From: Couchioplanes caeruleus
GTDB lineage: Bacteria > Actinomycetota > Actinomycetes > Mycobacteriales > Micromonosporaceae
Length of the DNA stretch: 64,000 nt
Assembly: GCF_003751945.1 (NCBI RefSeq)
Contig: NZ_RJKL01000001.1
Location: 1,054,001-1,118,000, forward strand
Direction: 5' to 3'
Position numbers and translations under genes: made by a program. Numbering within the stretch: the stretch's first letter is position 1; each line of letters opens with the position of its first letter. The notes under the pieces are model-generated. The model made no database searches and was not told where the DNA came from. It saw nothing but the letters and a program-made list of their open reading frames with translations. This document shows positions 8,754 to 18,051 of this stretch, one piece after another.

Positions 8754-9397
8754 GCGCTCATCATCCCAAGCTGACAGCGAACCGGTGACGAGCACACTGA
8801 TCTGCCGCCGTCCTGCGCGCCGGCCGACGGGGTGCGGTCACGCGATGTGATCATCAGGCTGCCCGGCCGAGCCGGACACCGGTCCGACGCTCATCTGAGC
8901 CTTGGAAGCCGCCGGTATCGGCTTCAGTAACAGCAGCCGGTCAGGTGACGCGACCGGGCATCGAAGGCGACGCAGCTCCGCCAGGTATGGCGGTGATCAA
9001 ATTACCGGCCTGTATCTTGTACAGCCCTTGGCGAGAGTGAAAACGCAGGTCACAGTGGATTGTCGGTGGGCCGGCCGTAGGCGGCAGCAATGCGGCAATG
9101 GATGGCATCCGCACCCATCTTCGGCCGGGCCGCCAATCGACCTCTGATCACAGGTCAGCGCTCGCGACCCTCCCGCGACGCCGATGGTGCGCCTATCGAA
9201 GACTCTGCCCGGCCCAACGGGACGGGGAGACGACCTGACCCACTGCAGCAGACCACCACCACGCTCCACCGTTGAGGCACAGGCAGGTTCTCTGCGGGTC
9301 GGGCGGCTCGGATAGCGCGTTCCTCCAGGTCGGAGCTCAAGCCAACCGACCAGGCCGCGACCGGCGGTCGCCGGTCACGGCTGTCGCTCCCGTGCGG
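8754..9397. other. Intergenic stretch without a recognisable gene
   Basis: Short open frames on both strands have no ribosome-binding sites and no protein-like composition. It holds the promoter of the lipoprotein gene and the 3' region of the protease gene. I see no tRNA, strong hairpin or repeat. Confidence 0.4.
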
Positions 9398-10327
9398 TCA
9401 AAGTGGCTGCCATAGGGCCGGTGTGTGGGGCGGCTCCCATCCGGGCACCGAGGTGTGCGCCTGGAGCGCGCGATAGCCCGTGCCGCCGTACGTGACGACC
9501 GCGCCCACGGCGTACGCGGTGTACGGCGCCCAGCTCCCACCCGGCGGTGGATCGGTCGGCGGCGGCACGCTCCCGCCGACGACCGATTCGATCCAGCCGC
9601 GATGCGTGGCCGCGTCCATGTAGATGGACGGGCCCTGGCCGCAGACGGCCGAGGTGCCGCCGGTGGTCGTCCCGGCGAGTTGCCAGCCGCCGGCGGCGCG
9701 CAGGACGGCCGGCCCGCCGGAGTCGCCGTAGCAGGCGCCGCGCCAGCCGTCGACGTTGCCGACGCACAGCTGCGGCCCGCCGGTGCCGCAGCGGCTGTCC
9801 GGCAGCACCGTGGTGTCGAGCTGCTGGAGGATGGCCGGCGGCGGCCCGGGGTTGGGATCGCGGGTCGCGCCCCACCCGAGCAGTCGGATCGGCGCACCGA
9901 TCGGGACGCTCGGCGCAATGGCCACCGGAGGGTACGACACGGGCGACGACAGCTGCACGACCGCCACGTCGCTGGCGCTGGCCGGATGGGTCACGATGCG
10001 CACCGCCACCTTGACCGTCCCGCCGGACGTGCGGTCGATCGAGCCGATCCGGGCCTGCACGTTCGACGGGCTGTCGCCCTGTACGCAGTGCCGGGCGGTG
10101 AGCAGCCAGTCCGGGCGGATGAGGGCGGCTCCGCAGAAGTGCCCGCCGCCGCGGCTCTGCAGGGAGGCGGCGAACGGGTACGCCTCCGTGGCGGGCTGCC
10201 CGCCCACAATGCGCGGACCGACGGGCGTAGGCCGGTTACCGCCTGCTGCTCCGGCCGCGGGCGCGGTCAGCCCGACAAGGGCGGCGGCGAGCAGGGGCAT
10301 GCTGAACTGACGTAGGCGCATGGGCAC
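9398..10327 (-). CDS. Secreted trypsin-like serine protease with C-terminal carbohydrate-binding module
   Basis: 309 residues. A Sec signal peptide covers about residues 1-28 and an IVGG-type activation site follows at 40-43. The S1 catalytic triad is complete: His80 in TARHC, Asp120 in ASDVAVVQL, Ser203 in GDSGGP. After a Pro/Gly linker, residues ~265-309 form a CBM5/12-like module (APYTAYAVGAVVTYGG with a closing LWQPL), which typically binds chitin. It is therefore an exported, probably chitin-tethered protease. The start may be the first ATG or the ATG six bases later (MRLRQF). Confidence 0.92.
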   Translation of the reverse strand: MPMRLRQFSMPLLAAALVGLTAPAAGAAGGNRPTPVGPRIVGGQPATEAYPFAASLQSRGGGHFCGAALIRPDWLLTARHCVQGDSPSNVQARIGSIDRTSGGTVKVAVRIVTHPASASDVAVVQLSSPVSYPPVAIAPSVPIGAPIRLLGWGATRDPNPGPPPAILQQLDTTVLPDSRCGTGGPQLCVGNVDGWRGACYGDSGGPAVLRAAGGWQLAGTTTGGTSAVCGQGPSIYMDAATHRGWIESVVGGSVPPPTDPPPGGSWAPYTAYAVGAVVTYGGTGYRALQAHTSVPGWEPPHTPALWQPL

Positions 10328-10438
10328 CTCCGGACGGGGACGGGAATTGTTAAGTTTCTATACCTGATCGCCCGACTGTGGAAGAACCGAAATTTCGCCG
10401 CTCGATGCCGGTCGATGTCCGGCCTATAATGCTCGGCT

Positions 10439-11317
10439 GTGACGGGCGACGTCGCCACGCTCCTGCATACGGGGCCCTTCCATCGCGCCCTGCGTGCCGC
10501 CGTGGCCGCCCGCGGCCTCACCCTCGACCGGCTGCGGGTCCGGCTCGGGGCGCGCGGCGTCCCGGTGGGGCTGTCCACCCTCAGCGACTGGCAGCACGGC
10601 CGCAGCCGTCCGTCGTCGCCGCTCGCCGTCGAGGCGCTCAGCGAGATTCTGCGACTGCCGCCCGGTGCGCTCGCCGCGCTGCTGCAGATCCCCGCTGACC
10701 CACTGCCGCGAACCGGGCTGGCAGAGCGCGACGGTGCACTGGCGGAGCTGCTCGACGCGCTGCCTGGCTCCCGCCGGGTCGATCTCGAGGTGCTCAGCCG
10801 CCAGGACAAGGTCTGCGTCGACGCCCAGCGCCGATCGTCCTCACTGTGGCAGCGCACCTGTGTGCGGGCGTCGCGCGACGGCGTCGACCGGTACGTCGTG
10901 CGCCACTTCGGCGACACCGACGGCTCGTCCCCCGTCGCCGAGCTAGTCGCGCTGGAGAACTGCCGCGTGGGCCGAGTGCTGCGCCACCCCCGGGCTCCGG
11001 TGCTGGTCGCCGAGCTGCTCTTCGGCCAGGCCCTGCACGTCGGGGACACCTGGATCTTCGAGACCCTGACCCGGGACCGGTCGCCGGAGATCAGCACCGT
11101 GCACGCGTACGGATTCCGCCATGCGGTCGCGCAGTACCTGCTGGAGGTGCGCTTTCACCCCTCAGCACTGCCGGTCTCCTGCTACAGCTTCGTCCAGGCC
11201 GGTCTGGCCGCCGAACGCCGCCGCACCGGCGAGCTGGCCCTTTCCTCCCACCACGCCGTTCATCTGATGGCCGCCGACATGACCGGCGGGCTGCTGGGCA
11301 TCGGCTGGCGGTGGTAG
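10439..11317 (+). CDS. XRE-like regulator with actinobacterial sensor domain
   Basis: 292 residues starting at GTG. Residues ~13-75 form a helix-turn-helix (RLGARGVPVGLSTLSDWQHG), followed by a long mixed alpha/beta domain without known motif (RYVVRHFGDTDG, DTWIFETLTRD). The same architecture is frequent in Micromonosporaceae, where the C-terminal part is probably a ligand-binding or interaction domain. It is divergent from the protease gene with about 110 bp between them, so it may regulate that gene; this is position-based inference. Confidence 0.7.
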   Translation: MTGDVATLLHTGPFHRALRAAVAARGLTLDRLRVRLGARGVPVGLSTLSDWQHGRSRPSSPLAVEALSEILRLPPGALAALLQIPADPLPRTGLAERDGALAELLDALPGSRRVDLEVLSRQDKVCVDAQRRSSSLWQRTCVRASRDGVDRYVVRHFGDTDGSSPVAELVALENCRVGRVLRHPRAPVLVAELLFGQALHVGDTWIFETLTRDRSPEISTVHAYGFRHAVAQYLLEVRFHPSALPVSCYSFVQAGLAAERRRTGELALSSHHAVHLMAADMTGGLLGIGWRW

Positions 11318-11367
11318 GGCCCCGAGCCGCGGCCCCATCGACGCCGCCGCGTCCGCTCATTCTGAAC

Positions 11368-11386
11368 TGAGCTCTTCGGGAGCTCA
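11368..11386 (+). terminator. Short hairpin after the XRE-like regulator gene
   Basis: TGAGCTC and GAGCTCA form a 7-bp perfect stem around a TTCGG loop, 51 nt after the stop codon. There is no T-run, as usual in actinomycetes. The stem is short, so the call is tentative. Confidence 0.35.
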
Positions 11387-11429
11387 TCTCCTAAGGAACT
11401 CGGCTCCACATGCGTCCGAGCCGTGCAGA

Positions 11430-11898
11430 CTAATCCTGGCGGTCAGCCGCGATCCGCTCGGCGTGGCAGAGGCCGCAGGTCCTGGCACGGTGACCGCGAT
11501 GGTAGCGGCACATCTCCTCAGCGCTCCGCGATCGTGTGGCGACGGCCTTCACCACAGTCTGCACCGGTGTACCCCGGAAGCTGTGCCGCAGTCCGATGCT
11601 CACTTGTTCTCGACGCATCCAGTTGCGCCAGGTGGCCGCCCAGTCGGTCCTCAGCCCCCGCGGTCGGGTTGGGCTTTCCAGTAGTCGATGAAGGCGTCGG
11701 TGGCGGCTGGTCCGACGTTTGGGAGTATTTGGCGCGGGCCCAGGCAAGCATCTCTTCGGTGATCCGGAAGTCGTCGGGTATTCGGGATCCGTCGCTGACG
11801 TCATTGGACCGGAGACCACGAGGATCTGCCGGAGCCGGGCGGGCCCTGCGCGCGGGACGGTCTTTGGATAGAGAACTCTCCGAAGGAGAGTTCTCCAT
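11430..11898 (-). pseudogene. Frameshifted replication/mobile-element-type protein
   Basis: Three minus-strand frames together spell one protein found in actinobacterial integrative elements. One frame has MENSPSESSLSKD, then IPDDFRITEEMLAWARAKY. A second has TDAFIDYWKAQPDRGG. The third has LRTDWAATWRNWMRRE and a C-terminal Cys/His tail CRYHRGHRARTCGLCHAE. At least two frame changes separate the blocks, so the gene is dead. The DDF...MxxWA and FxxYW...W...WRNW blocks are those of helix-turn-helix proteins next to replication genes of pSAM2-like elements (family attribution from memory). Confidence 0.6.
11871..11895. repeat. Perfect 11-bp inverted repeat
   Basis: gagaactctcc (11871-11881), 3-nt loop gaa, ggagagttctc (11885-11895). 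It falls at the first codons of the frameshifted mobile-element gene, so it could be a translational or transcriptional control hairpin of that gene. Confidence 0.7.
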
Positions 11899-11906
11899 AG
11901 ATGCAT

Positions 11907-12007
11907 GTCCGCCTGGCGGACTGTAGGTGTCGCCAAGCGGACCGGCGGTGTACCGCCTCGCGGACACCTCTCAGTGTCCGCCTGGCGGACCTGTCCGCCA
12001 GGCGGAC
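11907..12007. promoter_or_regulatory. Iterated 15-bp palindromes upstream of the frameshifted mobile-element gene
   Basis: GTCCGCC-T/A-GGCGGAC occurs three times: 11907-11921, 11976-11990 and 11993-12007. The last two are 17 bp apart centre to centre and carry T and A at the centre respectively. A degenerate copy (tgtcgccaagcggac) lies at 11928-11942, and a further inverted repeat cggacac/gtgtccg lies at 11961-11980. The array is upstream of the minus-strand mobile-element gene, which fits an operator for an element regulator or replication iterons. Function is inferred. Confidence 0.55.
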
Positions 12008-12309
12008 TGCCGGGCGCCTTGGTGCGGCGGCGGGAAGAGCGCTCAGGTTTGTCGACGCGGTCCTCGACGGCGAGGAGTACGGGCCAGCCTTCACGCTCCT
12101 CGCGGAGATGGCGACGATCACGAGTGCGTGGATCCATGGGCGGCGCACCGCTTACACGGCCGGGTCACCCGGGACGAGATGCACGCCTTCGATCTCCAGA
12201 CCGCGCACGAGTGCCTCGGCGCGGCAGCGCGGGGGCGCCGGGACGGCGACCGGCCCGGGGCGCGCCGCTGCCTCGCCGAGGCAGGCGGGCTGGTCCGTCC
12301 TCTGGCGCG

Positions 12310-12760
12310 CCGACGCCGGACCGGCGCCTCGCTGAGCGGCCCCGAGCTCCTGACGATCGCGGGCTATCGCTACGCGCGGCCGCTTCGAGGAGGCCGCCAA
12401 GGTCTCCCAGGAGGCGCCGCCGACGCCGGCGGCATCGTTGCTGGGCGCCCGGGCGTCGGCGCTCCTCGGCCGAGCGGACGACGTGATTGCGCTGCTCGAG
12501 CCGATCCTGGAGGCGCTGCGGAACCGCCTTCTGGAGGCGCCCGACGACGACGCGGAATCCGCCGCCCACACGCTGCTGACCGCGTCCTCCACGCTCGCCT
12601 GGGCACTCGCGGCGCGGAGACGCCCCGCCGAGGCGCTGGAAGAGGCGAAGAGCGTGCGGCTGCACTTCCGCCGCGCGTTACGCGATTCGGCCCGCGGCCG
12701 GCGGGCGCTAACCCTCGAGCGCTCTCGGTACGCGGTGAGCCGGGGGCTTCAGCCGTCGCG
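12310..12760 (+). pseudogene. Frameshifted TPR-type protein fragment
   Basis: One frame ends SGPELLTIAGYRYA; the next continues RFEEAAKVSQEAPP, then LLGARASALLGRADDVIALL, then TLAWALAARRRPAEALEEAK. This is a helical TPR-like stretch as in the C-terminal parts of actinobacterial regulators. A frameshift at about 12380 separates the two parts and no start codon or DNA-binding domain can be assigned upstream. I interpret it as the decayed end of a larger regulator; the exact family is uncertain. Confidence 0.4.
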
Positions 12761-13136
12761 GGACGCGCGCCTTGGTGTTGTGCACGGCGTTGTGGGCAGT
12801 GGGCACGATCGGGCTGGTCGCTGCGGTGCCGATCGCGACCGGGCCGGCCGCGCTGGTCGCCGCGCTGGACACCACCTCATCGCAGGCGAGTTGACCGAGC
12901 CCGTGCAGGTGGTACGCACGCGTGAACTGGCGCTGCCGAGGTGCGCTTGATGAACAACCGGCGTGTGGCCTGACCGTGAGCGAATCCCCGAAGCGCCTGG
13001 CCAGCATCGGAAGTTAACACCTGCGTCGCAATGAATCTCCTGTTAAAGACTCGCATGCCGCTATGCCCGCGCCTCACATCGGTACCAAGATGGGAAGAGC
13101 TGGTGTGCATGTGCGGCCGCACGAAGGAGCTGGCAA

Positions 13137-13433
13137 ATGCCACTACATCAGATCCATGCCGAGCACGACCACAAGCACGGGGAGGAGTGCGGCCACGTCG
13201 GGTTCCGGCATGGCGATCACACCGACTACGTGCACGAAGGCCACATCCACCGCTGGACGCAGGGAAACTGGGAAGAGTGTGGCGCCACTGAGCACCTCAC
13301 CCACACCGACGTCCACGATCACGTCCATGGCGACGGCTGCGGTCACCCAGCCATCCCGCACGGCGATCACACTGACTACCTGCACGAAGGACACCGACAC
13401 GTCCGACACGGCGACCACTGGGACGACCACTGA
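13137..13433 (+). CDS. His/Asp-rich small protein of the zinc locus
   Basis: 98 residues with about one quarter His, arranged as two imperfect halves (ECGHVGFRHGDHTDYVHEGH and GCGHPAIPHGDHTDYLHEGH), each with a conserved Cys. AAGGAG lies 8 nt before the ATG. No signal peptide, so cytosolic. Composition and position 600 bp upstream of a zinc-uptake operon suggest a zinc-binding storage or buffering protein; homologues are commonly found next to zinc transport genes in actinobacteria. The internal duplication is visible at DNA level too. Confidence 0.8.
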   Translation: MPLHQIHAEHDHKHGEECGHVGFRHGDHTDYVHEGHIHRWTQGNWEECGATEHLTHTDVHDHVHGDGCGHPAIPHGDHTDYLHEGHRHVRHGDHWDDH

Positions 13434-13989
13434 GATCCGAAGCTAACAGACCACCAGACGTCTCCCTGTCTCGGTGAAGAGATCAACCGCGGCCGCTCGG
13501 CACACCAGCTGACGCCGCGTCAGGCTGGACCACGGAGTCATCCGCGGCACGGGCGACGGCTGCTCGCCCGACGCAACATCAGCACGGAGCTGAGCTGCCG
13601 ACAACTCTGCTGCGGACCCGGAAAGACAAGTTGACGGCGTGCCATCGTCGGCGCCCGCAGGGCTGTCGAGGGATGTTTCCAGCAAGCCAGAGACACCGGC
13701 GGCCTCGACGCGCACCAGGTCCGCGACCGGCGGGACTGGCATGCGCGCACGACCTCCTGGATGGCCGCGACCGCCTGGCTCGCCGTCGCCCGACCTGGCC
13801 TCAAGAGGTGCATAAATCCGGGCCCGGACAAGCACACCCGGGGTGGTCACGCCAACGCCGAGTCTCCTCAGGTATTGCCGATGACGGGGCTGCCCGCCTT
13901 TCACCTGCCGCTGCGGTACCGAAGCTTGTGGGCCGGGCGCTGTATCCGCAGCAAGGCGACACATCGTCATCTCGCTATTAGACGATAGT
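13434..13989. other. Gap between the His-rich gene and the zinc-uptake operon
   Basis: About 550 bp with open frames on both strands but no start with a ribosome-binding site and no recognisable domain. AT content rises near 13970-14012, where the operon promoter and Zur-like site lie. Confidence 0.4.
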
Positions 13990-14012
13990 ATTTGAAAACG
14001 ATTACCGTTCCG
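13990..14012 (+). promoter_or_regulatory. Zur-like operator upstream of the zinc-uptake operon
   Basis: tttgaaaacgattaccgttcc contains TGAAAACGATTACCGTT, close to the actinobacterial Zur/Fur-type box (TGAAAATGATTTTCA-like, with an imperfect second half). It lies 24-46 bp upstream of the GTG start of the binding-protein gene, in a markedly AT-rich patch. Repression by zinc-loaded Zur would be expected. No zur gene is visible in the window. Confidence 0.5.
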
Positions 14013-14035
14013 GACCTCAGGAACGGAGTGTTCTC

Positions 14036-15025
14036 GTGAAGCATGGACAACGTCTTTCCACCGCAGCAGCATCCGTCGTGATGCTGGCTCTGCTCGGCGG
14101 CTGCGGAACCGACGGCGGCAACACCGCCACGGCCGACAACCCTTCATCTGGTACGCAGCTCGCGGTCGTCGCGACCACCCCCGAGGTCGCCGACTTCGTG
14201 CGCAATGTCGGCGGCGGGGACGTCGCGGTCACTCAGATCATCAAGCCGAACGTCGACCCGCACGACTACGAACCCACACCCGCCGATATCCAGGCGATCG
14301 GTACGGCCCGGGTCGTGGTCAAGAACGGAGTGGGTCTCGAGGAATGGCTGGAGCGGACCATCGAGTCGGCCGGGTTCAAGGGCGCGGTCGTGGACTCCAG
14401 CCAGGGCGTCACCCTACGCGAGGGCGGCCACGCCCACGAGGAAGGCGAGGAGGCCGGAGAGGAGCACGCCGACGGCGAGGAAGAGCACGACCCGCACATC
14501 TGGCACGACCCCCGCAACGCGAAGATCATGGTCGCGAACATCGAGAAGGCGCTCGCTACGGCCGCCCCCGCCCGCGCGGCCGCCTTCGCCCGCAACGCGG
14601 CCGACTACACGGCCAAGCTCGACAAGCTCGACGCCGACAACGAGGCCGCCTTCGCGAAGATCCCCGTGCAGCGGCGCAAGCTGGTCACCAACCACGACGC
14701 CTTCGGCTACTACGTCGACCGGTACAAGATCGAGTTCGTGGGTTCGGTGATTCCCAGCCTCGACACCTCGGCCGAACTATCCGCGCGACAGCTCAACGAC
14801 CTGGTCGCCAGGATCAAGTCCACCGGCACCACGGCGATCTTCACCGAGAGTTCGCTGCCGCCCAAGAGCGCCGAGGCCATCGCCCAGCAGGCCGGGGTGA
14901 AGGTCATCGGCGGTGAGGACGCCCTCTACGGCGACAGCCTCGGCGCCGACGGCACACCGCAGGGCACTTACCTGGGCGCCGAGCAGCACAACACCCAGGT
15001 CATCACCTCAGCGCTGGCCGGCTGA
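14036..15025 (+). CDS. znuA: Zinc ABC transporter substrate-binding lipoprotein (ZnuA-like)
   Basis: 329 residues. The signal peptide ends in a lipobox (LLGGC, Cys23). The cluster A-1/A-9 metal-binding fold is indicated by His in NVDPHDYEP, a His/Glu-rich flexible loop around residues 125-155, His in DPHIWHDPRN, His in TNHDAFGYY and a C-terminal Gly-Gly-Glu-Asp segment. These are the ligands expected for a zinc-specific protein. GGAG lies 7 nt before the GTG start. It is first of a four- or five-gene operon and should deliver Zn(II) to the permeases downstream. Confidence 0.92.
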   Translation: MKHGQRLSTAAASVVMLALLGGCGTDGGNTATADNPSSGTQLAVVATTPEVADFVRNVGGGDVAVTQIIKPNVDPHDYEPTPADIQAIGTARVVVKNGVGLEEWLERTIESAGFKGAVVDSSQGVTLREGGHAHEEGEEAGEEHADGEEEHDPHIWHDPRNAKIMVANIEKALATAAPARAAAFARNAADYTAKLDKLDADNEAAFAKIPVQRRKLVTNHDAFGYYVDRYKIEFVGSVIPSLDTSAELSARQLNDLVARIKSTGTTAIFTESSLPPKSAEAIAQQAGVKVIGGEDALYGDSLGADGTPQGTYLGAEQHNTQVITSALAG

Positions 15026-15026
15026 C

Positions 15027-15797
15027 ATGAGCGAGTCCGCGGTCGCCGACGCCGCTCTCAGCTATGCCGGGGTGAGCGTCGGCTACCGCGGCACGCCGGT
15101 ACTCACCGGCGTGGACGTCATCGTCGCCGCCGGGCAGCGTCTCGCTCTGGTCGGTCCGAACGGCGCCGGCAAGTCCACACTGATCAAGTCGATGCTCGGC
15201 CTCGTGCCGGTCCTGGACGGCACCGCCACCGTGCTCGGCGGCGCACCCGCGCGGGCGCGCCCGGGTTGCGGGTACGTGGCACAGACGGACTCGCTGGACG
15301 GCGGCTTCCCGGTCACGGCGGCGCAGGTGGTCATGATGGGCCGCTACCGGCGCATCGGCTGGTGGCGGCCCACCCGCGCCGCCGACCGCCGCGCGGTCCG
15401 GGACGCGCTGGACTACGTCGGCCTGGCCGACCGCGCCGGCACGCACTTCGGCGCGCTCTCCGGCGGTCAGCGTCAGCGGGTGCTGCTGGCCCGGGCTGTC
15501 GCCGCCGAGCCGCGGCTGCTGCTGCTGGACGAGCCCTTCAACGGCGTCGACGCGGTCAGCCAGGACGCCATCGTGCGGGTGTTGCACGAGCTCAGCGCGG
15601 CCGGCACGGCGGTGGTGCTCAGCACTCACGACTTGGGCCTCGCCCGTGACTTCGCGCATCTGGTCTCCCTGCTCAACGGCCGGCAATGGGCGCTGGGACC
15701 GCCCGGCGAGGTGCTCACCGCGCAGGCGTTGCGCCGCGCGTACGGGGGACACGCGGTCGACGTCGGCGACGGCCGTACGGTGTTGGTGGAGCCGTGA
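15027..15797 (+). CDS. znuC: Metal ABC transporter ATP-binding protein (ZnuC-like)
   Basis: 256 residues starting at the ATG one base after the TGA of the binding-protein gene. Walker A GPNGAGKST, Q-loop AQTDS, signature LSGGQRQRV, Walker B LLLLDEPF and switch His in STHD are all present. The subunit powers the two downstream permeases. Its stop codon overlaps the next start (GTGA), indicating translational coupling. Confidence 0.93.
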   Translation: MSESAVADAALSYAGVSVGYRGTPVLTGVDVIVAAGQRLALVGPNGAGKSTLIKSMLGLVPVLDGTATVLGGAPARARPGCGYVAQTDSLDGGFPVTAAQVVMMGRYRRIGWWRPTRAADRRAVRDALDYVGLADRAGTHFGALSGGQRQRVLLARAVAAEPRLLLLDEPFNGVDAVSQDAIVRVLHELSAAGTAVVLSTHDLGLARDFAHLVSLLNGRQWALGPPGEVLTAQALRRAYGGHAVDVGDGRTVLVEP

Positions 15798-16678
15798 TCG
15801 AACCGTTCGCCGTACCGTTCATGGGCCGTGCCCTGGCCGAGATCGTGTTGCTCGCGCTGGTCTGCGGGCCGGTCAGTGTCTTCGTGTTCGTCCGCCGGCT
15901 GTCGTTCGTCTCCGACGCGCTGACCCACACCGTGTTCCCCGGCGTCGTCATCGGCTTCCTCGCGGGCGGCCTGGACGGGATCTTCGCTGGGGCGCTGGTC
16001 GCCGGGATAGTCACCGCGGTCGTGCTCACCCTGCTGACCCGCGGTCGGGCGTTGTCGGATGATGCGTCCACTGCCGTGGTGCTCACGGCGATGTTCTCGA
16101 TCGGTGTGGCGCTGGTGTCGCGCCGGTCCTCGTACACGGCGGATCTGACGAGTTTCCTGTTCGGGCGCCTGTTGACGGTGACGCCGCGGCAGCTCGCCGA
16201 GACCGCCGTCCTGGCCGCGCTCATTCTCGCCCTGCTGCTCGCCGGTGCCCGCGCGTGGCTGTTCCGGGCGTTCGACCCGGCGGGTGCGGCCGCCGCTGGC
16301 TACCGGATCGCCTGGCTGGACCTGTGGCTCAACGTGCTGGTCGCCCTCGTGGTCGTCGCCGCCGTCCGCGCGGTCGGCACCATCCTGGTCGTGGCCCTGC
16401 TCATCGTCCCGGCCGCGGCGGCCCGCATGCTCACCGCCCGGCTCGCGGCCATGGCGGCCGCCGGCACCGTCCTGGTCGCCCTCGCCGGCCACCTTGGTTT
16501 GTGGCTGAGCTGGACCGCGTCGATCGAGCACGGCATCTCCCTGCCGTCGGCGTCCGCGGTCGTGCTCGTGCTGGTGCTCTGCTACCTCGTTCTGCTGCCG
16601 GCCGGCGTCATGCGCTTGCGCCGTCACCCGCAACCCCGGCAGCCGGGCAGGAGGTCACCGCATGAACTGGTGGGATGA
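15794..16678 (+). CDS. Metal ABC transporter permease, first copy
   Basis: 294 residues with about eight hydrophobic segments of the ABC-3 (ZnuB/MntB) family. Family signatures include RRLSFVSDALTHTVFPGVV near the N-terminus and LLIVPAAAARML in the coupling region. It starts at GTG overlapping the ATPase stop. With the next gene it could form a heterodimeric channel, since most zinc systems have a single permease gene while this operon has two divergent ones. Confidence 0.9.
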   Translation: MIEPFAVPFMGRALAEIVLLALVCGPVSVFVFVRRLSFVSDALTHTVFPGVVIGFLAGGLDGIFAGALVAGIVTAVVLTLLTRGRALSDDASTAVVLTAMFSIGVALVSRRSSYTADLTSFLFGRLLTVTPRQLAETAVLAALILALLLAGARAWLFRAFDPAGAAAAGYRIAWLDLWLNVLVALVVVAAVRAVGTILVVALLIVPAAAARMLTARLAAMAAAGTVLVALAGHLGLWLSWTASIEHGISLPSASAVVLVLVLCYLVLLPAGVMRLRRHPQPRQPGRRSPHELVG

Positions 16679-17501
16679 CGCCGTGCACCGCGCCGCCGCC
16701 GAGGTGCTGCTCGTCGGCATGCTTGCCGGTCTGGTTGGCGTGCACGTGGTGCTGCGCCGGTTGTCTTTCTTCACGATGGCGTTGACCCATGCGACGTTTC
16801 CCGGCGTCGTGGCGGCCTCGATCATCGGCGTCCATATCGTCCTCGGTGGGGTGGTCGCAGGCGCCGTCGTCGCCTTGGGCGTGGCCGCGCTGAGCCGCCG
16901 TCGCGGTCAGAACGCTGCCGCGGCCACGGGGGTCGTCCTGTCCGGTGGCTTCGCGCTCGGCGCCGCGCTCGTCGCGACTCAGAACGGGTTCAGCCGGGAT
17001 CTGTCGTCGTTTCTTGTCGGGTCGGTCCTCACCGTCAATGTCCGCGATCTGGTGATGACCGCGGTGGTGTCGGTCGTCGTCGTGGCCGTGCTGCTGGCCG
17101 GTGGACGTGCGCTGCTGTTCACCGGTTTCGACCGCGACGGTGCGCGGGCGGCGGGCCTGGCTACCGGCCTGTGGGACATTGTGCTGCTGCTGACCATCGA
17201 GGTGGTCGTCGTGACCGTCGTGCCGGCCGCCGGCACGATCCTCGCCCTGGCCCTTATCGTCGCCCCGGCCGCGGCGGCGCGCCTGTGGTCCACCCGGCTG
17301 GGCGTGATCACCGCCCTGGCCGTCGCCTTCGGTGCGGCCAGCGGCCTGGGTGGCCTGTACGCCTCGGCCCGTTGGGACATAGCCGCGGGGGCGAGCATCA
17401 CCCTGACAGCTACCGCGATCCTGGCGCTCTCGCTGGTGCTGACCCGGCTACCCGTTCGGTACCTGCCTGTGCGGCTGAGCCTGACGGGAGTGCGTTCATG
17501 A
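16662..17501 (+). CDS. Metal ABC transporter permease, second copy
   Basis: 279 residues, ABC-3 family like its neighbour (LRRLSFFTMALTHATFPGVV, LIVAPAAAARLW). It overlaps the preceding gene by 17 nt. Sequence divergence from the first permease is large, so this is an old duplication or a true heterodimer rather than a recent copy. About eight membrane segments. It overlaps the next gene by 4 nt. Confidence 0.9.
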   Translation: MNWWDDAVHRAAAEVLLVGMLAGLVGVHVVLRRLSFFTMALTHATFPGVVAASIIGVHIVLGGVVAGAVVALGVAALSRRRGQNAAAATGVVLSGGFALGAALVATQNGFSRDLSSFLVGSVLTVNVRDLVMTAVVSVVVVAVLLAGGRALLFTGFDRDGARAAGLATGLWDIVLLLTIEVVVVTVVPAAGTILALALIVAPAAAARLWSTRLGVITALAVAFGAASGLGGLYASARWDIAAGASITLTATAILALSLVLTRLPVRYLPVRLSLTGVRS

Positions 17502-17860
17502 TCGGCGGCGACACCGTATCGATGCTGGAACGCGCCGCCGTCGTGCTGCGCGCGACGGCGTACGAGCACCGGCTGCATCTGCTGCTGTTGCTGTTACACC
17601 ACGGCGAGCAGACACCGGCCGCCCTCGCCGAACGCCTCCCCATCGACCCGAGCGCGGTCGCGCACCACCTGCGCTACCTCAAGGACGCCCGGCTGATCCG
17701 CAGGCAACGCCGCGGCCGCCACGTCTACTACGACCTGCACGGCGAACCGATCCGGCGGCTGGTCGCGGAGATCCTCGCCTACGCGGAACCCGCACCGGCT
17801 CGCATTGGCCCGACCCACGAGACACCCCCGGGCGTGTCCAGCCGCGATGCCGTGGCGTGA
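17498..17860 (+). CDS. ArsR-family transcriptional regulator
   Basis: 120 residues with a winged helix (LAERLPIDPSAVAHHLRYL, GRHVYYDL). It is the last gene of the zinc operon, overlapping the permease stop (ATGA). ArsR proteins sense metals or other small effectors and derepress or repress transport genes. The typical CzrA/SmtB alpha-5 ligand set is not clearly present: a Asp-x-His pair is seen in YYDLHGEP but the second half of the motif is missing. Metal sensing is therefore likely by context but not proven by ligands. Confidence 0.85.
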   Translation: MIGGDTVSMLERAAVVLRATAYEHRLHLLLLLLHHGEQTPAALAERLPIDPSAVAHHLRYLKDARLIRRQRRGRHVYYDLHGEPIRRLVAEILAYAEPAPARIGPTHETPPGVSSRDAVA

Positions 17861-18051
17861 GATCCGACTCGTGCGCTCAGGATTGGCGTCGAGGTTTCGG
17901 CTCACGCCGTGACCGGGCCCGGCCGCGATTGACGAGACGGGCACCCCTGACTTGCTCCGGCTTGCACCCGTTCCGCACCTGATCGGATACCGATCTGCAC
18001 CGGAATGTGGCTGATACTGGTGGGCAGGTTGGACCGAACGGGGGAGTGCGT

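Noticed and set aside
9425..10315. Plus-strand 296-codon frame opposite the protease gene
   Set aside because: Antisense to a gene with full catalytic triad and signal peptide.
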